In this document: piece after piece, positions 30,451 through 40,225 of the stretch | How the letters are laid out: every line of letters starts with the position of its first letter | Numbering within the stretch: position 1 is the stretch's first letter | Assembly: GCA_026707225.1 (NCBI GenBank) | Contig: JAPOXG010000117.1 | Coordinates: 46,697-110,696 of the forward strand | Origin: Chloroflexota bacterium | Lineage (GTDB): Bacteria > Chloroflexota > Anaerolineae > Aggregatilineales > Phototrophicaceae | DNA length: 64,000 nt | Direction of reading: 5' to 3' | The notes under the pieces: generated by a model | What the model was told of the DNA's origin: nothing | Database searches by the model: none | The model's input: the letters and a program-made list of their open reading frames with translations, nothing else | Program-made: the position numbers and the translations under genes

Positions 30451-30649
30451 GCCAGTCCGCGTCCATTCTTAGTATCGGCGGGAAGTCCCCCAGCTCTGCT
30501 TTTTCCAGCGCGTCAATCGTTTGCAGCTGGTCCGCCAGCGCTGTCAAGTCCTCCTCGGCCAAATCCAGGCGCAGCATCTCCGCCAGCCGGATCAATTGAT
30601 TCGCAGTCGTTTCGCTTTCCGCTGCTTGATCTGTTCTTGGCATGGGCAT
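30443..30649 (-). CDS. Small GatC-like protein, translationally coupled to the amidase
   Basis: 68 aa, 8-nt overlap with the amidase start; LIRLAEMLRLDLAEEDLTALADQLQTIDALEKAELGDFPPIL resembles GatC helices. Confidence 0.6.
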   Translation of the reverse strand: MPMPRTDQAAESETTANQLIRLAEMLRLDLAEEDLTALADQLQTIDALEKAELGDFPPILRMDADWHE

Positions 30650-30786
30650 GCAGTCCTCAGAATCGATGGCAATGCGGCGATTCTAACACGCTTTTCGCGC
30701 AGAATCTGACAGGAGCTTGCTGCTGGGGACGCAATACGATAAAGTCTTGCTGGTGAAGAGAATGATTTCAGAGGAGACTCGATACT

Positions 30787-32076
30787 ATGAACAAGAAACA
30801 CATGGCTGTGAAATGGCGGCAACTGGCGCTTGTCGTCACGGTGGCGCTCTTTCTTGGCGCCTTTGCCTTGGCGCCGGCTGTCGCGCAAGACGCCACCAAC
30901 ATATTGGTATGGTCCTTGGGCTACAGTGGCGATTACAATGACGTGCTCGTTGAGCGTTTCAATGAGGCGCATGAAGATGTGCAGATTACCTACGAAGACG
31001 TCTTGACCGGCACCTTCACCGAGAACAATCAAAAGGTGCGCATCGCGCTGGAAAACGAAGCCGGTCCGCATGTGCTAGGCGGGGTTGATGTGGGCGCCAA
31101 CTTGCGGGCGCTGGTCTCGAGCGGGCAGGTCAAAGATCTGACGGAGTATTATCGCGCTTCCGGCTTGATTGATCGCATCCCGCCACTCCTGCTCTCACAA
31201 GTCACGGTCGAGGGGCGGATTTACGCCATCCCGCAAAACATGGAATCGGTCGGCATCTTCTACAACAAAGATGTCTTTGCCGAATTGGAGCTGGATGTCC
31301 CGACGGAATGGGCGGAATACATCGACGTCTTGGAGGCGGTGAAAGACGCGGGTTACTATGGCTATACCATGGGGCTCGCCGGTGGCTGGCCCTCGGCGCT
31401 GATGGCCTCCATGTTTATGTACAGCAGCGCCGGCACGGAGTATATTGACGTGCTCAGCGGGACGCAGCCCTGGACGGATTGTGACAATTGCCTCGACGGA
31501 ATGAACGCCTTCTATGGCATGGTCGAGAACGGATACGCCAATCCGGAGCCGCTGGGCATCGACTACGATCAGTCGCTTGACCTCTTCTATCAGGGGATCA
31601 CCGTCATGGTGCTCAACGGTCCCTGGTTCATTGACGATGCGGTAGCGGCTGAGCCCGATTTCGAAATTGGCTTCTTCTACCTGCCGCCGGTCAATCCCGC
31701 TACCGATATCAAGACGCTCGGCGGCATTGGCGGCTCGATCATTGTCGCCGAATACGCTGATGTGGACGCCGCCTTCAAGGTCGTGGAATGGCTGACCACC
31801 GAAGAGGTAGCGGTTCAAGCGCTGCGCGAAGCCTTCGTGCTGCCGGCATTCTCAATCGAAGTGCCGGAAGATATCGATCCGCTCACCTATCAGATTGCCT
31901 CAGAAACAGCCGCCAATGTCGACAAGATCGGCTTCTGGCCTGTTACCTATCTGCCGCCCAAGGTATTTGGCGATATGAACCAGATCGTACAAGGCATGAT
32001 CGGCGGCATGCTCACGCCCGAAGAGCTCCTCAGCGAAATGCAGGAGACGCACAGCACCTATCTGGCGGAGAACTAA
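30787..32076 (+). CDS. Carbohydrate ABC transporter substrate-binding protein (family 1)
   Basis: Signal peptide; ILVWSLGYSGDYNDVLVERFNEAHEDVQITYE; YAIPQNMESVGIFYNKDVFAEL. Confidence 0.9.
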   Translation: MNKKHMAVKWRQLALVVTVALFLGAFALAPAVAQDATNILVWSLGYSGDYNDVLVERFNEAHEDVQITYEDVLTGTFTENNQKVRIALENEAGPHVLGGVDVGANLRALVSSGQVKDLTEYYRASGLIDRIPPLLLSQVTVEGRIYAIPQNMESVGIFYNKDVFAELELDVPTEWAEYIDVLEAVKDAGYYGYTMGLAGGWPSALMASMFMYSSAGTEYIDVLSGTQPWTDCDNCLDGMNAFYGMVENGYANPEPLGIDYDQSLDLFYQGITVMVLNGPWFIDDAVAAEPDFEIGFFYLPPVNPATDIKTLGGIGGSIIVAEYADVDAAFKVVEWLTTEEVAVQALREAFVLPAFSIEVPEDIDPLTYQIASETAANVDKIGFWPVTYLPPKVFGDMNQIVQGMIGGMLTPEELLSEMQETHSTYLAEN

Positions 32077-32105
32077 GCGCCAGTCGGTTAGCCAGACAAT
32101 AACAG

Positions 32106-32145
32106 GCGCGACGGTTGTAGCCGCAGTCGTCGCGCTTATTTGCTT
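32106..32145 (+). terminator. Hairpin plus T-rich tract between the SBP and permease genes (candidate partial terminator)
   Basis: GCGCGACG...CGTCGCGC stem followed by TTATTTGCTT. Confidence 0.5.
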
Positions 32146-32201
32146 GTAGACGTCCACCTCGTTGCGGACGCAGACTTTCTGGCGCGAAGGGGAGCTAAAG
32201 C

Positions 32202-33119
32202 ATGGCGCAATCGTTTAGCGCGCCAAGAAAACGAGCGGCCAGTCCGCGCTTCCGTATTGACCTGATGCCCTACCTATTCATTCTGCCCGCCGTCGTCATT
32301 TACGTTATCTTCAACCTGGGTCCGGTGCTGGCCTCCTTCTTTTTGAGCTTCTTCCGCTGGGATCTGCTGTCGCCGACCACAGAGTTTATCGGCTTCAAGC
32401 ATTACAACTTCATCCTCAATGACGACCGCTTCTGGAACGCGCTCAGTCACAACTTCATCTTTCTGGGACTGGCGGTGGTCATTCCCGTGTCGATGGGATT
32501 GTTTCTCGCCGTATTCATTTACGAGATCCGCAAGGGACGCGTCTTCTTCCGCGCCGCGCTTTTCTTGCCCGCAATCTTCTCCGGCGTGGTGATCGCCTAC
32601 GTCTGGAAGTGGATCTACCATCCCTTCGCCGGCGTGCTGAACCCGACCCTGGAATTGGTCGGTCTGGGCGCCTTCACGCAATCCTGGCTAGGCAATCCCA
32701 AGATTGCGCTCTACTCGACCTTTATCGCCTATACCTGGGCCAGCTTCGGTTACTCGATGGTCATCTTTCTCGCCGGACTGCAAGATATCTCGACCGACAT
32801 ATTTGACGCGGCGCGGGTTGACGGCGCCAACTTCCGCCAGAAGCTCTTCTATATCACGATTCCCTGCCTCTACGACGTTTTCACCTTTGTCATCACGCTG
32901 CGCATTTTCACGGCGATGGGCGTCTTTGGCGTCATCTATATTCTAACGGGCGGCGGACCCTTCTACGCTTCCGATGTCATCGACATATACGTATTCCGTA
33001 TGATCGGCAATTATGAAATGGGCTGGGCGACCGCAGCGGCGACGGTCAACACGGTCGTTGTCGTCTTTCTCTCGACCGGATTCATCAAGTACCGGGAATG
33101 GCGCTCATGGAGTTCCTAA
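32202..33119 (+). CDS. Sugar ABC transporter permease (MalF/UgpA-like)
   Basis: MPYLFILPAVVIYVIFNLGPVLASFFLSFFRWD; AARVDGANFRQKLFYITIPCL. Confidence 0.92.
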   Translation: MAQSFSAPRKRAASPRFRIDLMPYLFILPAVVIYVIFNLGPVLASFFLSFFRWDLLSPTTEFIGFKHYNFILNDDRFWNALSHNFIFLGLAVVIPVSMGLFLAVFIYEIRKGRVFFRAALFLPAIFSGVVIAYVWKWIYHPFAGVLNPTLELVGLGAFTQSWLGNPKIALYSTFIAYTWASFGYSMVIFLAGLQDISTDIFDAARVDGANFRQKLFYITIPCLYDVFTFVITLRIFTAMGVFGVIYILTGGGPFYASDVIDIYVFRMIGNYEMGWATAAATVNTVVVVFLSTGFIKYREWRSWSS

Positions 33120-33949
33120 ACCGAAGCGCGCGGCGGCGGCTGCAGGGCGCGCCCTTCTACATTTTGCTGATCTTTGCGACCGTCATCACGCTGGTTCCCA
33201 TCATCTGGGTCTTCGCCAGCGCGCTCAAGTCGAACAAAGAAATTCGTGAGAATCCCCTGGCTTTGCCAGGCGAATGGCGTTTTCAGAATTACCTCGACGC
33301 CTGGTTCGGCGCCAGCTTTGACGCCTATTTTTTCAACAGCATCTTCATCACTGTGACGAGCGTTGCGCTTGTGCTGATACTGAGCTCGCTGGCTGCGTAT
33401 TCCTTCGCCAAGATGCGTTTTCGCGGCAATCAATTGTTGTTCTTCATCTTTCTTTTCGGGATGGCTTTTCCGCTGTCGGCAAAGCTGGGACCGCTGCTTT
33501 CCCTCATGTACGAACTGAATCTGGCAAACAGCCGTTTTGGCTTGATCCTGGTCTATGTCGCCGGCAGCCTGCCCTTCGCCATTCTGATGCTGCGCGCCTT
33601 CTTTCAGGGCTTCCCGCAAGAGCTGGAAGATTCGGCCGCGCTGGACGGCTGCAGCCGCTTCCAATTCTACCTTCGCATCCTGCTGCCGCTGTCCAAGCCA
33701 TCGCTGATGGCGCTGGGCATCTTTGTCTTCATGGGCACCTGGAACGAATTCTTCCAGGCGCTGCTCCTGATCAACGAAGACAGCAAGCGCACCCTGCCGC
33801 TGGGCTTGACCGCCTTCCAAGATGAATACTTCACCGACTTCGCGCTGTCTTTCGCCGGCATCAACATCACGGCGGTGCCGGTGATCATCGTCTATATCAT
33901 GTTTCAGCGCAACCTCATCGAAGGCATCACGGTCGGCTCGCTCAAATGA
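33098..33949 (+). CDS. Carbohydrate ABC transporter permease (MalG/UgpE-like)
   Basis: 22-nt overlap with the upstream permease; DSAALDGCSRFQFYLRILLPLSKPSLMALGIFVFMGTWNEFFQALLL. Confidence 0.92.
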   Translation: MALMEFLNRSARRRLQGAPFYILLIFATVITLVPIIWVFASALKSNKEIRENPLALPGEWRFQNYLDAWFGASFDAYFFNSIFITVTSVALVLILSSLAAYSFAKMRFRGNQLLFFIFLFGMAFPLSAKLGPLLSLMYELNLANSRFGLILVYVAGSLPFAILMLRAFFQGFPQELEDSAALDGCSRFQFYLRILLPLSKPSLMALGIFVFMGTWNEFFQALLLINEDSKRTLPLGLTAFQDEYFTDFALSFAGINITAVPVIIVYIMFQRNLIEGITVGSLK

Positions 33950-33995
33950 GGCAACAGATTTTGCATTCACATTTGGAAAAGGACGTCTGAACGGC

Positions 33996-35501
33996 ATGTC
34001 ACATTCAAAACCCAATATCGTCTTCATCATCGCCGATCATCAAGCTTTCTACGGGCACGATCGCGAAGGCGAATACGAGTACAAGTGGCCCAATTACGAA
34101 CGCTTCGCCTCGGAAGGGGTGCGCTTCGACCGCGCCTATTCGGTCTGCCCGCTCTGTTCGCCAGCGCGCAGCAGCATGATGACCGGCGTTTACCCCAGCT
34201 CGCATGGCATCATCATGAATACCGAAGGAGAGATCTTCGGGAACCAACCCGATCTTGACTCGGGGCAACCGCTCTACAGCCACTACTTGTCGCAGGCTGG
34301 CTATCGGAATGGCTACGTCGGCAAATGGCACTGCGGCCGCGAGCGCCTGCCCATCGACTACGGCATTGAAGGCTGGAGCTTGCCTGATTACGGCAGGATC
34401 TACATGTCGGATGCCTATAAGGATTATGCTGAAGAGCGCGGCTTCGGCGATGCGCGCGCCCTAATCGAATACAATATCAATTATCCCGATTGGCGCGGGC
34501 AGGAGGTCGTCTTGCACGATCCCTCGCCCTGGAAGTTTATGAACGGCTCGGGCATCCTGGCTGGACCGCCGGAAGCGCATGAAGAGCAATTCGTCGCCCA
34601 CCTGGCTTGCGAGAAGCTGCGCGAATTCGCCGCGGGGGAGCAGCCCTTCAGCCTGATCGTCAGCCTGTGGGGCCCGCACCAGCCCTATTACCCATCGGCC
34701 GAGTACGCCGACATGGTCGACCCGGCCGACATACCCGAGTATCCCAGCTTCCGCGACGACCTGAGCGGCCGCCCCCTCCGTCACGTCTTCCACCGGGAAA
34801 TCTCCCATCAAAGCGCGCAATCCTTCCCCGAATGGTCCACCTGGCAAGAGATCCTCGCCCGCTGCTATGCGCAAGGGTATCAGACCGACGCCGCCGTCGG
34901 AACTGTGCTGGATACGCTGGATGAGCTGTCGCTGACGGAGAACACAATTGTGATCTGGCTGGCGGATCATGGCGATGCGGTCGCCAGTCATGGCGGCTTG
35001 TGGGACAAGTCCTCAACCTTTATTGAGGAGGTCGTGCGCGTGCCCATGGCGATCCGCTGGCCTGCGGCAATCGAAGGGGGCGGGCGAACCGAACAGTTGG
35101 TGTCCAATATGGACGCGACCGCCACCATTCTGGATGCCGCCGGCATAGACGCGCCCGACTATATGCACAGCCGCAGCGTACTGCCGCTCTGCCGCGATGG
35201 GGAAGATGCCGCATGGTCTGATGAGCTCATCTGCGAGCACATGGGGCATGGTGGACACTTCTTTCCCCAGCGCATGCTCCTGCATGACCGCTACAAATTC
35301 GTCTTCTCGCTGCACGACATGAATGAACTCTACGATCTGCAGGATGACCCCTATGAGATGAACAATCTGGTCAATGATCGGCAATGCGCCGACCTCGTCG
35401 CTGAAATGAAGGGGCGCTTGATCAGGCATCTTGAAGGATCAGATATGCGCAATCAGAGAATGAAGCGGCTGCTCCTGCTCGCTTTGGAGCATGATCAGTG
35501 A
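33996..35501 (+). CDS. Sulfatase (formylglycine type I)
   Basis: KPNIVFIIADHQAFYG; SVCPLCSPARSSMMTGVYPSSHG (CSPAR maturation motif); GYVGKWHCG; WLADHGDAVASHG. Confidence 0.92.
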   Translation: MSHSKPNIVFIIADHQAFYGHDREGEYEYKWPNYERFASEGVRFDRAYSVCPLCSPARSSMMTGVYPSSHGIIMNTEGEIFGNQPDLDSGQPLYSHYLSQAGYRNGYVGKWHCGRERLPIDYGIEGWSLPDYGRIYMSDAYKDYAEERGFGDARALIEYNINYPDWRGQEVVLHDPSPWKFMNGSGILAGPPEAHEEQFVAHLACEKLREFAAGEQPFSLIVSLWGPHQPYYPSAEYADMVDPADIPEYPSFRDDLSGRPLRHVFHREISHQSAQSFPEWSTWQEILARCYAQGYQTDAAVGTVLDTLDELSLTENTIVIWLADHGDAVASHGGLWDKSSTFIEEVVRVPMAIRWPAAIEGGGRTEQLVSNMDATATILDAAGIDAPDYMHSRSVLPLCRDGEDAAWSDELICEHMGHGGHFFPQRMLLHDRYKFVFSLHDMNELYDLQDDPYEMNNLVNDRQCADLVAEMKGRLIRHLEGSDMRNQRMKRLLLLALEHDQ

Positions 35502-35646
35502 GCTAAGGACCGCGCTGCATTCAAGCCTATAGTCAACGCGCAAACGGTCACAGCAAACAAATAAGGCGCGATCGAGCGCTGGCAGGTCTTTGACTGTCGT
35601 CGCCAAGTCCAGTGAACGCCGGCGCCCAGTCAGGTTTCACGCTCGC

Positions 35647-36897
35647 TTAGCCGATGAGGTAGAAAGACTCCTGCCGGCCATCCAGCCAGCGCATTTCGCC
35701 GCCGGTGAGCGCGGCGTCCTCTTCAAGCATGATGCGCGCATCCTGCCCCGACCACTCGGGAATGCTGCGAGTGACGTTCAACTCGATCGAATAGACCGTG
35801 TCATCGTAGAGCGGATAATCGCCAACGCCCGGAACGCCGTCTTGGCGATCCCACAAGCCCACAAGCGGTCCGGCCGCGTGGCCGTGCGCGCCGAGCGGAT
35901 GCGTATAGACTTGCGCCCGAATGTCTTCGCTCGCGGCTCGCTCCAGGATAGCGCGCAAGACATCGTTCCCGCTGCGGCCCAGCCGCATTTCTTCCAGGTG
36001 GATATCCTGCAGGCGATTGCCGTCTTGAAGGGCGGCTATGAGTCCGGTCGGCGCGTCCGATTCGCCGGGACGCAGCACGTAAGCATGCTGCTGCTGGTCG
36101 GTTGCCAGTCCCAGATAATGGAAGCCCATGTCGCAGTGAAGCAGATCGCCGGGCATGATGGTCTTGCGTGGATTCTCGCTATCTTCGTAGCTCTGTCCCG
36201 GCGCCTGAATATCAATGCTGGGCTGAAACCAGGCGCTCAAGCCCGCCTCTTGCATGCTTTCCCGCATCCACCAAACGACATCGTCGGTGCTGGTCAAGCC
36301 GGGGTGAATGACCGCGGTGGAAAAGGCGCGGGCGATTATCTGGTGACCCGTTTCCACCAATCGCGGATAAGCCATGATTTCCTCGGGAATCCGTCGCTCC
36401 AGCCAGCCAACGCAGAGGTTTTCGGCGGAAGTCAAGCGTGCTGCGTATGGTGCGCCCAACGCATTGCTGACCAATCGGAACTCGGTCTGTGATATGCCGT
36501 CGCCAAAAGCGAAAGTCTCCGAGGAATTGATGCCGATCCTCTTGGGATCGCGCTCGCGAACGATCCGCGCGAGGCACTCGAATTGGTCTTCTTTGTCAGG
36601 ATTCCACACGCTTTCGTAGAAGCCCTCGTAGCCGTAGCGCGAAAGCGTCATCCGCTCCACCTCGTCGCCATTGCGCGAGAAAAGGAGAATGGTGCGACGG
36701 CGCGCTGACATGGATGTGGCGGGCAGCAGCGACAGGAGCACGGGATCTTCGTTGTATTCACGGCAAACGACGATCCACAGGTCGATGTTTTCGCGCGCAA
36801 GCAACTCCGGGATGATAGTCTCGAGCCGCGTCTTCAGCCAGCGATCGCGGATGGCGGCTTGTTCGCGCAATGGAAGAATCTCATTGATGAAGTCCAT
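35647..36897 (-). CDS. M24 family metallopeptidase (Xaa-Pro aminopeptidase-like)
   Basis: Internal start MDFINEILPL at 36897; GLSAWFQPSIDIQ.., MPGDLLHCDMGFHYLGLATDQQQHAYVL, YTHPLGAHGHAAGPLVG. Confidence 0.78.
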   Translation of the reverse strand: MDFINEILPLREQAAIRDRWLKTRLETIIPELLARENIDLWIVVCREYNEDPVLLSLLPATSMSARRRTILLFSRNGDEVERMTLSRYGYEGFYESVWNPDKEDQFECLARIVRERDPKRIGINSSETFAFGDGISQTEFRLVSNALGAPYAARLTSAENLCVGWLERRIPEEIMAYPRLVETGHQIIARAFSTAVIHPGLTSTDDVVWWMRESMQEAGLSAWFQPSIDIQAPGQSYEDSENPRKTIMPGDLLHCDMGFHYLGLATDQQQHAYVLRPGESDAPTGLIAALQDGNRLQDIHLEEMRLGRSGNDVLRAILERAASEDIRAQVYTHPLGAHGHAAGPLVGLWDRQDGVPGVGDYPLYDDTVYSIELNVTRSIPEWSGQDARIMLEEDAALTGGEMRWLDGRQESFYLIG

Positions 36898-36917
36898 TTC
36901 ATATTTGTCCCCGCTTC

Positions 36918-38273
36918 CTAATTGCCCAGCGAAGGCGCGACAGTTGACTGCCAGTGCAGACGCAGCGCCGCGTGCCCGCGCCGATACGAAAAATACAGGT
37001 GAAGCAATTCGACCGTCATCCCGACAGTCAAGCCGAGGGAGGCGGCCAAGATGCCATGCAGTCCGAGGCCGATGCCGCCCCATACCGTCGCCGCGGTCAG
37101 CGCGAAGCCGATGACGATCGCCGTATAGATGGCGCCGGTGCGGTGGCTTAGCATCAGCAAGGCGCGCAGGTAGCTCTGCAGCGTCGTCAGCAGCGGCAGC
37201 ACAATGCCGGCCTGCGCCCCAAGTAGCACCAGAGCGTGTAAATGCGCCGGCACCCGCAAGATGGCGTCTTGATAGACGAGAAGCGCCGGGGTGAAGGCAA
37301 AGCAGGTCATAATCAAACTGAGCGCGAGCCCGAGCCGAATGGTGAAGTTGCGCAGTACGCGATGATGCGCTTCGCTTTCGTTCAGCGAGATCACCACCTC
37401 TTGATAAGCCATGCCGCCGGAGCGCGCGATCAGCAAGATGGTGAAGATCACGGGCCAGGCAGCCAAGCTCTGCGCCGCGTCAGGCATGCTGGCGAGCCCG
37501 CGCTCAATGACCGGGCTGGCCAGGATCGTGACGACGCTGGTGGCCGCCAAGGGCAAGTGAAATCGCAAGGCGTCACGCTGTGTCAAGGCGCGCCTGCCGG
37601 CTGCCAGCGGCGTATCGAGCAGGCGCTTCACGTCGGGGCGTGAGATGGTATAGGTGTAGAGGGTTTCGGCCGCCATCGCCAGGATCAAGGCGATCGCCCC
37701 GACGACGGCGCCGGCGATGGTCGTAATCGCGCCTAGCCAAATAGCGACGCCACTGGATACCAGCGCGCGCAGCACCGTGCCGTACGCGATATAACGCGTG
37801 TTGCCCTGCCGAATGATGACGCCCTGATGAAAGCGGCGATATCCAATGAAGGCGCCCCAGAGAATCATGATCTTCATGCCCGGGCGCGTCGCTTCAATGA
37901 TGTGCCCAGGCACGTTTAGCAGGCTCCCGAGATAAACATCCAGCAGCGGCGTAAATGCCATCAATATGGCCAGCGCCGTAACAAAGATGTTGACACCCAT
38001 CATGAAACGCCACAAGACGCGAAAGGATTGGCGATCGCGGGAGAGGGCGTTGCTGGTCGCCAGCAGCATGATGACCGGCGTCTCGATGAGAACGGACAGC
38101 GAGAACATCAAGCCGAAGGCGGCCAACTGCGTCTCCGCATCCGGCTTGCGGCCAATCACGCCCTGGATCCAGAGGCCCTCGAAAGTCATCAGCAGCCAAG
38201 ACAGCGCCAAGGGCAGCCAAAACACCAGGACTTTTCGATAGTTCACGCTGCTGCCGCTTCTCGATTTGGGCAA
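36918..38273 (-). CDS. Multi-pass membrane protein, MATE/flippase-like
   Basis: 451 aa, about 12 TM; WLPLALSWLLMTFEGLWIQGVIGR..., RRFHQGVIIRQGNTRYIAYGTVLRALVSSGVAIWLG. Confidence 0.55.
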   Translation of the reverse strand: MPKSRSGSSVNYRKVLVFWLPLALSWLLMTFEGLWIQGVIGRKPDAETQLAAFGLMFSLSVLIETPVIMLLATSNALSRDRQSFRVLWRFMMGVNIFVTALAILMAFTPLLDVYLGSLLNVPGHIIEATRPGMKIMILWGAFIGYRRFHQGVIIRQGNTRYIAYGTVLRALVSSGVAIWLGAITTIAGAVVGAIALILAMAAETLYTYTISRPDVKRLLDTPLAAGRRALTQRDALRFHLPLAATSVVTILASPVIERGLASMPDAAQSLAAWPVIFTILLIARSGGMAYQEVVISLNESEAHHRVLRNFTIRLGLALSLIMTCFAFTPALLVYQDAILRVPAHLHALVLLGAQAGIVLPLLTTLQSYLRALLMLSHRTGAIYTAIVIGFALTAATVWGGIGLGLHGILAASLGLTVGMTVELLHLYFSYRRGHAALRLHWQSTVAPSLGN

Positions 38274-38470
38274 TGCCGCGTATTCTATCCGAAATGCCCG
38301 ACGATTGATACAAGACTTGAACGTGAGCGCGGCGCCATAGTCCCATTGCTATTGCGAGCGTTCGTCAATGGCGGATGCCGGCAGTGCGATAAAGCTCTCG
38401 CCTCCTTCGTCCCTTGAGCCGTTTCCCACTTGACAGCGAATGAGTCGGATGTTAGATTATGCGCGTTGCT

Positions 38471-38543
38471 GGGGGCGTGGTGTAGCGGTTAACATGCCGG
38501 CCTGTCAAGCCGGAGATCGCGGGTTCAAATCCCGTCGCTCCCG
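38471..38543 (+). tRNA. tRNA-Asp (GTC)
   Basis: Cloverleaf GGGGGCG..anticodon arm CCGGCCTGTCAAGCCGG..GCGGGTTCAAATCCCGT-CGCTCCC-G; anticodon GTC. Confidence 0.93.
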
Positions 38544-38604
38544 TCGAATGGAGACATCGCAAGTGGTGTCTCCGTTTTGTTTCTTGAGTTCGCTGTAAGC
38601 GACC

Positions 38605-39840
38605 ATGGTTTTCAATTCCTCCATCCGATACCTGGACAAGCGCCTGACCGTCGACGAAATAGACATCGAGGCGATCGTCAACGAAGTCGGGACGCCGGCT
38701 TACCTGTACAGTCTCGCAAGGATGCGCCGCAATTTTCATCGCCTAAGAACCGCCTTTGCGTCCGTGAACGCGCGTCTCCATTTCAGTGTCAAGGCGAACG
38801 GCAATCTGGATGTCTTGCGCGCGCTGGATGCTGTCGGCGCCGGTTTCGATTGCGTCAGCGGCGGCGAGATTTACCGCGTGCTTGAGGCGGGCGCGGTGGC
38901 GGACGATATCGTCTTCGCCGGTGTGGGCAAGACGCGGGCGGAACTCGCTTATGCGATTAAGAATGGCGTCGGCTGGATCAACGTCGAGAATGTCGGCGAA
39001 CTGGCGCTGATCGACCAATTGGCGGGGGATGCCAATGGCAAGGCGGTGCGGGTGGCGCTGCGGCTCAATCCCGAAGTGACGGCGCTTACCCATCCTCACA
39101 TGGCGACCGGGCACGGCGCGGCGAAATTCGGCATGACGGCTGATGTCATTCGCGACCTGCTTGACAGACCCGAGGCATATCCGCGGATTCGATTCGCTGG
39201 CATCCACATGCACATCGGCAGTCAGCTGGGCGATTTGAGCGCGACTTTGGCGGCGCTGGACAAGCTCTTGGCGCTGACCACAGACTATCCCTGGATCAAT
39301 GCGATCAACTTGGGTGGCGGCCTGCCGGTGGCTTATCGTTTTAACGAGGCGATTGCGGCGCCGGATCAACTAGCCGTGCAACTGTCGCACCGTCTGAAAG
39401 GCTACGATGTGCTGCTGGAGCCGGGCCGCGCGATCGTCGCCGATGCAGGACTGCTGGTGGCGGAAGCGCTCTATGTGAAGCGACAGGCAGGCCAGACCTT
39501 TGTAGTGGTGGACGCGAGCATGGCTGAGCTGATCCGGCCCGCGCTCTATGGCGCGCACCATGAGATTGTGCCGCTGCGACAGATTGAGGGCGATACGGTG
39601 ACGACGCAAGTTGTGGGACCGGTCTGCGAATCGGCGGATCTGCTGGGCGCCGATCGTGAGCTGCCGCCCTTGAAACCGGGCGACAAAGTCGCGTTGATGA
39701 CAGCCGGCGCTTATGGCATGACGATGGCGAGCAATTACAACGCCCGTCCGCGACCTGTTGAGGCTGTGGTGGATGGGGAGCGCTGGTGGGTCAGCCGGAG
39801 AAGGGAGACCTATGCGGATTTGCTTCGAAACGAAGTTTGA
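38605..39840 (+). CDS. lysA: Diaminopimelate decarboxylase
   Basis: RLHFSVKANGNLDVLRALDAVGAGFDCVSGGEIYRVL; GIHMHIGSQLGDLS; LEPGRAIVADAGLLV; GAYGMTMASNYNARPRP. Confidence 0.94.
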   Translation: MVFNSSIRYLDKRLTVDEIDIEAIVNEVGTPAYLYSLARMRRNFHRLRTAFASVNARLHFSVKANGNLDVLRALDAVGAGFDCVSGGEIYRVLEAGAVADDIVFAGVGKTRAELAYAIKNGVGWINVENVGELALIDQLAGDANGKAVRVALRLNPEVTALTHPHMATGHGAAKFGMTADVIRDLLDRPEAYPRIRFAGIHMHIGSQLGDLSATLAALDKLLALTTDYPWINAINLGGGLPVAYRFNEAIAAPDQLAVQLSHRLKGYDVLLEPGRAIVADAGLLVAEALYVKRQAGQTFVVVDASMAELIRPALYGAHHEIVPLRQIEGDTVTTQVVGPVCESADLLGADRELPPLKPGDKVALMTAGAYGMTMASNYNARPRPVEAVVDGERWWVSRRRETYADLLRNEV

Positions 39841-39854
39841 ATCGAAAAGAATAC

Positions 39855-39879
39855 AACATAAAAGACCCGCTCACGGGTC
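39855..39879 (-). terminator. Intrinsic terminator of the minus-strand tRNA pair
   Basis: Minus strand GACCCG-TGAG-CGGGTC followed by TTTTATGTT. Confidence 0.7.
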
Positions 39880-39887
39880 CCAATCAG

Positions 39888-39961
39888 TGCTGATGGGAAG
39901 ATTTGAACTTCCGACCTCGCGATTATGAGTCGCGCGCTCTAACCAGCTGAGCTACATCAGC
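39888..39961 (-). tRNA. tRNA with CAT anticodon (elongator Met, or Ile2 if lysidine-modified)
   Basis: Minus: GCTGATGTAGCTCAGCTGGTTAGAGCGCGCGACTCATAATCGCGAGGTCGGAAGTTCAAATCTTCCCATCAGCA. Confidence 0.9.
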
Positions 39962-39965
39962 TCGA

Positions 39966-40037
<72 letters not shown>

Positions 40038-40225
40038 TCATCATTGCAACGATCAACGTTGCGAACATAGAGCGTATCAGCTAGGCTTGCGCTTGTCAAT
40101 GGCGAGGCGAAAAGATCCGCAAATTGGCAGTCTTGCCGTGACGATGCTGGCTTGCAATAGGAGGCGAAAGGCAGTTATACTCAGTGCTGCCAGCGAACGC
40201 CCGTTCTGAATCTTGAGGTCTGACC

